A DNA stretch of 8,697 nucleotides from NCBI GenBank assembly GCA_011051925.1, contig DRKE01000353.1:1-8697 (forward strand), in the 5' to 3' direction. Under the pieces are notes generated by a model that worked only from the letters and a program-made list of their open reading frames with translations, was not told the DNA's origin and did no database searches. The DNA comes from Deltaproteobacteria bacterium (lineage in GTDB: Bacteria > Myxococcota_A > UBA9160 > UBA4427). Numbering within the stretch: position 1 is the stretch's first letter; the number at the start of each line of letters is the position of its first letter. Of the stretch, positions 1 through 5,384 are shown in pieces. Made by a program: the position numbers and the translations under genes.

Positions 1-1439
1 ACCGTTTCCTGACCCGTCACGACGCGCTTCGTTTCCGTCCCCGACTTCTCGGTCGTTTCGACCTTCGCGTCGAGGATCGTTCCCTGGACGATGTAGTCCG
101 CGGTGTCGAGGTCCTGACAGGCACCGCGTCTCTCGCATTCCTCGAGGATCCGCTCGAGCTGTTCCCGTTCGACGATGCTGACGTCACTGGGAATCGTTCG
201 GAAGATGTACTGCACGACCTTCGAAGCGACGGCATCGCCGACGCGGGTCGAAGAACTCTTCGGGTCTTCGAAGGGGTAGGCCGTCAGGCCGCGGACGGCG
301 CGGCGACGGATCTCGTCCCGGGTCTGCCGCAACCGCTGGCGGATCTGCGGCGTCATGGGACCGAATTCGGTCATCACGTTGAGGTAGCCCCAGGCGACGC
401 CGTACTCGCCCGCTTCGTAGGCCTTCTCGAATTGACGATCGAGTTTGTCGAGGAAGGCCGACATCCCCGGCAATCTGGCCTTCCGATCGAGGAGCAGCTT
501 CGAGATCGTGGCCGCATCCTTGTAGCGTTCGTAGGCGAGGTCGAGCTGGTTCGACGACACCGCTTCCTGGCCGAGCTGCCCGAAGGCCTCCACCATGGGC
601 ATGGCCGATTCCCGCAACCCGTCCTTGATCTCGTCGAAGCAATCCGTTTCGGAGAACTCGGTCAACATCGTCATGGTCTGGCTGAACCGTCCGGTTTCGA
701 GCGCATTGGCGAACCGTTTGAGGATGACCTTTCCGTCGACCTCGCATTTCTGCTGGCGGGTCTTTTCGTCTTCGGGATTCACCTCCTGGACGATCCCCAG
801 CAGATCCTGTGCTTTCTCGTAGTCCTCGTTCCGGATCGCCTCCTCGGCTTCCTGCGAAACCGCCCGGAGGATCTCATCGCGCTGCCGGGCATAACGCGCC
901 TGGTCTTCGGAACCCGTTCCCGACAAGGTGGAGAGATCCGACAACAACTCGAGGCGTTCCAGGATCTCGTCTTCCGCGAGGGCAGCCAGTCGGGCTTCCC
1001 GCTGCTCGATGGCGGCGAGCGTCGCCTCCCGCTCGGCCTCGAGCTCGGCCGAGATCTTCGCATGGATGTCCGCATCCCATCGCTTGATCAGGTCGACCTG
1101 CCCGCGCTCCCGTTCGATCGCACCGAGAGGCAGCCGGCCATCCATCCGCTCGGTCTCGGAGAGCCGGGTCCGGATCACGGCGGCCGCCCGCTGGGCGAGT
1201 TCGGTTCCGACCGTCTTCAGCTGCCTCTCCAGGGTGAGGGCGCGATCGCTGCCCGCCTTCGCGCTCTGGAGCTGGAGCGAAATCTGGTCGAAGAGCGTTT
1301 CGAGCTCGGCCTGGTCGGCCGCCTTCGGATCCGAAGGCACCTCGAGTTTCGGTCCCGATCCACCGCCACAGCCGCCGAGACCGATGGCGAGCACGAGCAG
1401 GATCAGGAGGGTCGAAGGTCGGGGTCGATGGTTTCGCAT
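1..1439 (-). CDS. CsgG-like domain lipoprotein, 3'-truncated by window edge
   Basis: The reading frame opens at ATG (1437-1439) and stays open for 479 codons to the left edge, so the C terminus is missing. The N terminus MRNHRPRPS is followed by a hydrophobic stretch (residues 10-22) and a lipobox LGGC ending at Cys24. The residue after Cys is Gly, not Asp, which favours outer-membrane sorting by the E. coli rule. Residues about 38-235 are rich in Glu, Arg, Ala and Leu and look helical or coiled-coil. Residues about 240-380 look like TPR-type helices. From about 383 the pattern TAYPFED...VGDAVASKVV...SIVEREQLERIL...ADYIVQGTI matches the start of CsgG/LpoB-type domains (fast-folding alpha/beta lipoprotein domains of curli export and related envelope complexes). 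A minus-strand GGAG lies 13 nt upstream of the start, which is rather far. Divergent from murA. Export, assembly or scaffold function is possible; the exact role is unknown. Confidence 0.88.
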   Translation of the reverse strand, partial: MRNHRPRPSTLLILLVLAIGLGGCGGGSGPKLEVPSDPKAADQAELETLFDQISLQLQSAKAGSDRALTLERQLKTVGTELAQRAAAVIRTRLSETERMDGRLPLGAIERERGQVDLIKRWDADIHAKISAELEAEREATLAAIEQREARLAALAEDEILERLELLSDLSTLSGTGSEDQARYARQRDEILRAVSQEAEEAIRNEDYEKAQDLLGIVQEVNPEDEKTRQQKCEVDGKVILKRFANALETGRFSQTMTMLTEFSETDCFDEIKDGLRESAMPMVEAFGQLGQEAVSSNQLDLAYERYKDAATISKLLLDRKARLPGMSAFLDKLDRQFEKAYEAGEYGVAWGYLNVMTEFGPMTPQIRQRLRQTRDEIRRRAVRGLTAYPFEDPKSSSTRVGDAVASKVVQYIFRTIPSDVSIVEREQLERILEECERRGACQDLDTADYIVQGTILDAKVETTEKSGTETKRVVTGQET

Positions 1440-1463
1440 GAGGTTCGATTCGCTCCGGAATAG

Positions 1464-1478
1464 GGACGCCAGGCGTCC
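1464..1478. promoter_or_regulatory. Perfect 15-bp palindrome upstream of the lipoprotein gene
   Basis: GGACGCC-A-GGCGTCC forms two 7-bp arms around one base, ending 25 bp upstream of the lipoprotein start codon. The one-base centre is too tight for an RNA hairpin, so a dimeric-regulator operator is the likelier reading. No convincing minus-strand sigma-70 hexamers were seen around it. The rest of 1479-1599 shows no coding or RNA signal. Confidence 0.35.
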
Positions 1479-1635
1479 GGGCAGAAGAAGGACGGTGCCA
1501 AGCCACGCCCTGGATCGGCCTGAGAGCTCCGCCTGAACCCGATCGGGTGGATCCGGTTCGAGGTTGAGACCCATCAGAACGCCGTGGAGGGGAGAGGCTA
1601 TGGGAGATGGGCAGTTTGTTCCAATCCCGACCCGC

Positions 1636-1683
1636 TTCACTGTGAACGGATTCACAATAGAATCATCCAATCCTGCCGATAAG
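1636..1683 (+). promoter_or_regulatory. murA: Candidate murA promoter(s)
   Basis: Two readings are possible. (a) A sigma-70-like promoter TTCACT (1636-1641), 16-bp spacer, TAGAAT (1658-1663, five of six consensus bases). Here the CRP-like dyad fills the spacer and would act as a repressor site. (b) A class II activator promoter with -10 GATAAG (1678-1683, four of six) and a start near 1690. This puts the dyad centre at about -41.5, the classic CRP class II position. Either start lies downstream of the in-frame ATG at 1600, implying a leader of about 115-140 nt before the TTG start. Confidence 0.4.
1641..1656. promoter_or_regulatory. CRP/FNR-family operator, TGTGA-N6-TCACA
   Basis: The sequence TGTGAACGGATTCACA matches both half-sites of the E. 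coli CRP consensus exactly and has symmetric 6-bp arms (TGTGAA/TTCACA). A third arm, TTCAC at 1636-1640, makes a second overlapping palindrome, TTCACTGTGAA (1636-1646). The dyad centre is at 1648.5. The regulator is not in the window; CRP-, FNR- and Dnr-like proteins of many phyla use related half-sites, so which family member binds is inferred. It lies 150 bp upstream of the murA start and about 200 bp from the divergent lipoprotein start. Confidence 0.55.
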
Positions 1684-1715
1684 CAGGGGACGAGCAGATC
1701 GAAGGCACCTGAATG

Positions 1716-1766
1716 GGGTCAATTCGACCCGGACTCGCTTTTCTGGACCGGACCCGGGGGTTCGGT
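1716..1766 (+). promoter_or_regulatory. Two hairpins in the murA leader
   Basis: The first hairpin pairs GGGTC (1716-1720) with GACCC (1726-1730) around a 5-nt loop, with a short TTTT at 1739-1742. The second pairs ACCGGACC (1747-1754) with GGTTCGGT (1759-1766) around CGGG: eight pairs including one G-U. It ends 28 nt before the purine-rich tract ahead of the start codon. They could form a structured 5' UTR or weak attenuator. No known riboswitch class was recognised, and GC-rich DNA yields such stems by chance. Confidence 0.3.
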
Positions 1767-1806
1767 GATCATAGGCAGATCGGGTGCGAAGAGCGGGGGG
1801 ACAGCT

Positions 1807-3087
1807 TTGAGTCGTTTCATCATTCATGGGGGCCGACCCGTCCAGGGGGAGATTCGCGCCAGCGGCAGCAAGAATGCCGTCCTGCCGATGATCGCTGCGG
1901 CCCTCCTCAGCGAAGAGGAAGTCGTTCTCGAGAACGTCCCCTCGATCCGCGACGTCGATGTCATGCTCGAGATCGCGGGGCATCTCGGCGCGGAGGTGTC
2001 CCGGGTCGACGATCGCATCGCGATCCGGGCCGCGAATCTCGAGGATCGGGCTCTGCCCGTCGAACTCTGCGAGCGGGTCCGCACCTCCGTTCTCTTCGTC
2101 GCCCCGCTGCTGCATCGACTCGGTCGCGCGAAGCTTCATCCCCCCGGCGGTGACGGCATCGGGCGACGCCGCCTGGATCCCCATTTCTACGGTCTGCGCC
2201 AGCTCGGCGCTTCGGTCGACGATCGCGAATTCGAGTTCACCGCGCGGGAGGGTCTATCGGGGGCGATGATCTTCTTCGACGAGGCGAGTGTCACGGCGAC
2301 CGAGCACATCCTCATGGCGGCGGTCCTGGCGAAGGGGACGACGACGATCCTCAACGCCGCGAGCGAACCCCACGTGATGGATCTGGCACAGCTGCTCTCT
2401 TCGATGGGGGCGGAGATCGAAGGGCTCTACACCAACACGCTGACGGTCACCGGTGTGGAACGGCTCGCCGGGGCGACCCATCGCGTCGTATCCGACCACA
2501 TCGAGGTCGGCTCGTACCTCGCCCTCGCCGCAGCCACGGGTGGTGGGATCACGATCCACGACACCGTGCGCGGTCACTACTGGATGATGCATCGCGTCTT
2601 CGAGCGTTTCGGAATCGAACTCGACATCAAGAGCGACCGCATCGTCATGCCCGCCGGACAGACGCCCCGGATCCAGCCCGACGCGGGGGGAGCCATTCCC
2701 CAGGTCGACGATGGGCCCTGGCCGCAATTCCCGACGGACATGATGAGTCCCTTCCTCGTGCTCGCGACCCAGAGCGAGGGCACGATCCTCTTCTTCGAGA
2801 AGATGTTCGAGGGCCGCATGTACTTCGTCGACCCGCTCGTCCAGATGGGCGCGAACGCGATCATCTGCGATCCGCATCGCGTGATCATCTCGGGCCCGTC
2901 GGAGCTGAAGGGGCAGACCGTCCGGAGTCCCGACATCCGCGCGGGCATGGCCATGATCATCGCTGCCTGTTGTGCCACCCGAAGGCCCTGCATCGTCCAG
3001 AACGCGGAGATCATCGATCGGGGCTACGACCGGGTCGACGAGAAGCTACGGGCACTCGGTGCCGACGTGGTTCGCGAATCGGATTGA
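1807..3087 (+). CDS. murA: UDP-N-acetylglucosamine 1-carboxyvinyltransferase (MurA), Asp-type
   Basis: MurA transfers enolpyruvate from phosphoenolpyruvate to UDP-GlcNAc, the first committed step of cytoplasmic peptidoglycan precursor synthesis. The 426-residue product (E. coli 419) covers the whole EPSP-synthase-like fold. Visible motifs are SGSKNAVLP with Lys22, the catalytic loop GGDGIGRRRLDPH, FPTD with the presumed general base Asp311, FEGR with Arg337, DIRAG (Asp376, Arg378) and the C-terminal DRGYDRVDEKLRALGA. The loop residue matching E. coli Cys115 is Asp116 (GAC at 2152-2154). The Arg matching Arg120 is kept, and the following Pro is Arg. The TTG start is chosen because MurA homology begins there (SRFIIHGG). 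GGGGGGA at 1795-1801 lies 5 nt upstream, and the in-frame stretch 1600-1806 has much lower third-position GC (41 of 69 codons). An alternative GTG lies at 1765. Single gene, divergent from the lipoprotein and convergent with the PAS protein gene. Confidence 0.95.
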   Translation: MSRFIIHGGRPVQGEIRASGSKNAVLPMIAAALLSEEEVVLENVPSIRDVDVMLEIAGHLGAEVSRVDDRIAIRAANLEDRALPVELCERVRTSVLFVAPLLHRLGRAKLHPPGGDGIGRRRLDPHFYGLRQLGASVDDREFEFTAREGLSGAMIFFDEASVTATEHILMAAVLAKGTTTILNAASEPHVMDLAQLLSSMGAEIEGLYTNTLTVTGVERLAGATHRVVSDHIEVGSYLALAAATGGGITIHDTVRGHYWMMHRVFERFGIELDIKSDRIVMPAGQTPRIQPDAGGAIPQVDDGPWPQFPTDMMSPFLVLATQSEGTILFFEKMFEGRMYFVDPLVQMGANAIICDPHRVIISGPSELKGQTVRSPDIRAGMAMIIAACCATRRPCIVQNAEIIDRGYDRVDEKLRALGADVVRESD

Positions 3088-3139
3088 GGCCGCGCCCGGG
3101 CCGGCTCCGGAAAGCCCCCGTCACGTGTGGATCGGTCGA

Positions 3140-3160
3140 TGGATCCGTCTCCGGGATCCA
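3140..3160. terminator. Hairpin between convergent genes, possible bidirectional terminator
   Basis: TGGATCC (3140-3146) and GGATCCA (3154-3160) form a perfect 7-bp stem with a 7-nt loop, in the 84-nt gap between the murA stop and the stop of the minus-strand PAS protein gene. No T tract follows on either strand, so intrinsic termination is uncertain. Confidence 0.35.
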
Positions 3161-3171
3161 GTCGTCCACCG

Positions 3172-5085
3172 TCAGTTCGTGCCCCCGGCCAGCCCGGGAA
3201 GGGTCGGTCGGGGCAGATCCGGCTGGGGCAGGCGGAGCCGGGCGACGGGCTGCTGCCGCACGTTGGACAGCCTGAGTTCCCCACCGAGGGCGGCGACCGC
3301 ATCCTCCGCGATCGCGAGGGCGAGTTCATCGGCCAGTGGATCCTCCGCGGCCTCCGTCGGGGGCTGCCCGGTCGGGCCTCCACGGGCGGTCGGAGCGGGC
3401 GCCCCGATTCCGCCCACGGCGAAAACGATGGCCGTCCGGCCGTCGACGACCTCGGCCGTCGACGCCAGGAAGAGCTCGATTGCCGGTGAGGCCGAATCCG
3501 TCTCCGGCTCGTCGCGTTCGGCAGTCGCTCGGCCCGCCGCCCAGTCGAGCAGGCTGCCCAGGGCCGTCGTGAGGAGCGATTCCTCGCCCAGGACCAGCGG
3601 CGTTGCGTCGGTCGTGTCGATCCGGAGCGCCGGTCGGCTCGAGCGGTCCGGGGCGGGGTCCTCCCGGGCGAGGAATTCCAGTCGGACCCGTTCCATCAGC
3701 TTCTTCGTCTCGATCCAGCGGTCTTCCGCCGACGGATCGGGGACCAGGGCCATGGCGCCTTCGACGATCCGGGCCATGCGATCCGTGGCGCCGACGAGCC
3801 GGCTCGTGGCCGCCTCGTCTCGTGCGGCCGATCCCGCTTCGAGGGCCGCCAGCAGGATCGACAAGGACCGTTCGATCGGCCGCGCCGGGTCGCTATGCCG
3901 GAGCTCCTTGATTCTCGACCGGAGGGGTTCGAGGGACGAGATGCCAGGCGTCGTTCCCGGACCGCTCCGGGTGCCGGTCCGCCGTTTCGATCGGTGGGTC
4001 TCGTCCCGGAGGATGCCCACCATGCGGACATCGCCTTCCGGCGTCCGGTAGGCGCGCAACGAGATCTCGACCGCGATCAGGTCGCCCGATTCGGTATGGA
4101 GGCGGACGCGTTCACGGGAAACCGCGCGTTCGATCGATTGCGACGCGAGTTCGGCGAAGCGGTCGCGGGCGCAATCGCGATTCTTCGTCGGGATCCAGAG
4201 ACTGAAATGGCTGCCGGTCACCTGTTCGGGCGTATAGCCCATGAGGTCTTCGACGGACGCGCTGACGTAGACGATGCGTCCGTTCTCGTCGATTTCGCAG
4301 AGGACGTCGACGGCGGCATCGGTGATCGCCCGGTAGCGGCGCTCGCTCTCGGCGAGCGCGGCGTTCGTCTTCTGGAGCACGGCGTGTTTGGCGTGCAGCT
4401 CGAGCTGCTGGGTCTCGAGGAATTGCAGGACGGAACCGGCGAAGAAGATCGACCGGAAGGTCCGGGTCAGCCGGGCCCAGATCGTGCGCGAAGGAGGCAG
4501 CGTGATCTGGAGGCGGGTTTCGAAATCACCGACCTCCGCACGGACCACGGCATCGCACATCCCGAGCACGCGGGGTAGCGTGCGCGCCGCCCCCGTCGCC
4601 ATGTGGAAGAGGGGAGCACAGGGGCGGAGCCCGTCGGCCAGGCGAGCGCGGACCTCGAGCAGGTTGGGTTCGACCTGCTCGACGGACATCTCGACGCCGG
4701 GCAGCGCGCGGTGAAGGGCCCATCGGGTTGCCGCGCGATAGAGCGAGTATGGGGAGGTCGAAAAGCCGGCCAGGCTCGTCAGCATTCGCGAGGGCTTCAA
4801 GGCACCGACCTGCTCGCCGAGGGATTCGAGCGCCTCGGGACTCCCGGCGTGCATTTCGAGCCGGTTCATGAAGTCGGAAAAGACGCTCCACTCGACGGAA
4901 TGCGTGACACGTCCGGTGGCACCGATCTCGATGGGCAGGTCCCCGATCAGTCGCGTCGTCGGCACATCACAGCGGTCCAGTCCCGTCAGAAGATCCGAAA
5001 CGAAGCGTCCGGAAACGAAATCAGGACTCCAGCTGATGGCACTCGACCCGTCTTCGTCGGTCTCATCGGTGTGGACGGGTTGCAT
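3172..5085 (-). CDS. PAS-domain sensor with degenerate histidine-kinase module
   Basis: 637 residues, ATG start preceded on its strand by a seven-G run (5094-5100) 8 nt upstream. No signal peptide or clear membrane segment, so probably cytoplasmic. Residues about 20-205 form a domain I cannot name; it has faint resemblance to ligand-binding N-terminal domains of AraC-type regulators and ends in the basic stretch PPSRTIWARLTRTFRS. A helical linker (220-247) leads to a PAS domain (about 248-362: RYRAITDAAVDVLCEIDENG, DLMGYTPEQVTG, terminal VGILRDETHR), usually a small-molecule or redox sensor. Residues 383-445 resemble the HisKA dimerisation helices, but the H-box position reads KELR instead of HELR. 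Residues about 485-620 resemble an HATPase, yet the N-box reads SLLDWA instead of NLLxNA, the Asp of the DxGxG box is missing (AVGGIGAP), and the G2 box reads ADELALAI. Catalysis is therefore doubtful. Head-to-head with the Ser/Thr kinase gene. Confidence 0.9.
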   Translation of the reverse strand: MQPVHTDETDEDGSSAISWSPDFVSGRFVSDLLTGLDRCDVPTTRLIGDLPIEIGATGRVTHSVEWSVFSDFMNRLEMHAGSPEALESLGEQVGALKPSRMLTSLAGFSTSPYSLYRAATRWALHRALPGVEMSVEQVEPNLLEVRARLADGLRPCAPLFHMATGAARTLPRVLGMCDAVVRAEVGDFETRLQITLPPSRTIWARLTRTFRSIFFAGSVLQFLETQQLELHAKHAVLQKTNAALAESERRYRAITDAAVDVLCEIDENGRIVYVSASVEDLMGYTPEQVTGSHFSLWIPTKNRDCARDRFAELASQSIERAVSRERVRLHTESGDLIAVEISLRAYRTPEGDVRMVGILRDETHRSKRRTGTRSGPGTTPGISSLEPLRSRIKELRHSDPARPIERSLSILLAALEAGSAARDEAATSRLVGATDRMARIVEGAMALVPDPSAEDRWIETKKLMERVRLEFLAREDPAPDRSSRPALRIDTTDATPLVLGEESLLTTALGSLLDWAAGRATAERDEPETDSASPAIELFLASTAEVVDGRTAIVFAVGGIGAPAPTARGGPTGQPPTEAAEDPLADELALAIAEDAVAALGGELRLSNVRQQPVARLRLPQPDLPRPTLPGLAGGTN

Positions 5086-5384
5086 CGCTCATGCCCCCCC
5101 GAAGCAGTTTCTCCACCGGAAGATTGCCATATTCCGATGGGATTGGTGTGTGACGGCTGACCGGTTTTTGGGGGGCGCCGTCCACGAGGGCAGACTGAGC
5201 GGTATCCCCTCGGGGAATATCCCTAATGGACCGGGGCCGGCCCGGATGCCGGGCAGCGACCCGCCGCCGGACCGACTCGAACTCCGACGCGCGCTATCCT
5301 GTCCGGGATCCCACGAACTTCCCGTCGCGCCCCGACCGACCGTCTCGACGGACGGGGGTCGGGCCGGCTGGCAGTGGAGGCGGC
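5086..5384. other. Divergent intergenic region between the PAS protein and Ser/Thr kinase genes
   Basis: This 299-nt stretch separates the two divergent start codons. It is less GC-rich than its flanks between about 5101 and 5165. An imperfect inverted repeat spans 5201-5222 (GGTATCCCC against GGGGAATATCC, two bulges). I saw no convincing sigma-70 promoter on either strand. An ATG at 5226 is in frame with the kinase, but 5226-5384 would encode an Arg/Pro/Gly-rich stretch without domain character, so it is treated as untranslated. Confidence 0.5.
5376..5380 (+). promoter_or_regulatory. Ribosome binding site for the Ser/Thr kinase
   Basis: GGAGG sits 4 nt before GTG 5385. It is the only good Shine-Dalgarno match near a possible start: ATG 5226 and ATG 5424 have none. 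This decides the start chosen for the kinase. Confidence 0.55.

Noticed and set aside
432..1463. 343-codon open frame on the plus strand opposite the lipoprotein gene
   Set aside because: Shadow of the minus-strand gene, whose signal peptide, lipobox and CsgG-like motifs are convincing. The plus frame has no recognisable domain.
1564..1806. murA starting at ATG 1564
   Set aside because: No MurA similarity before residue SRFIIHGG, low third-position GC, and the stretch contains promoter-like elements. It has only in-frame openness in its favour.
2254..2877. 207-codon minus-strand frame inside murA
   Set aside because: murA is unambiguous on the plus strand here; the antisense product has no family character.
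2972..4051. 359-codon plus-strand frame overlapping the murA end and the PAS protein gene
   Set aside because: Serine/arginine-rich low-complexity product typical of an antisense frame; the minus-strand PAS and kinase-like domains explain the region.
5094..5100. Seven-C run as a possible phase-variation tract
   Set aside because: It lies outside the coding sequence and serves as the G-rich ribosome-site region on the minus strand; a single short run is not enough to claim slippage.
5226..5384. Kinase translation from ATG 5226
   Set aside because: No Shine-Dalgarno sequence, Arg/Pro/Gly-rich translation without structure, and a GGAGG-preceded GTG lies at 5385.
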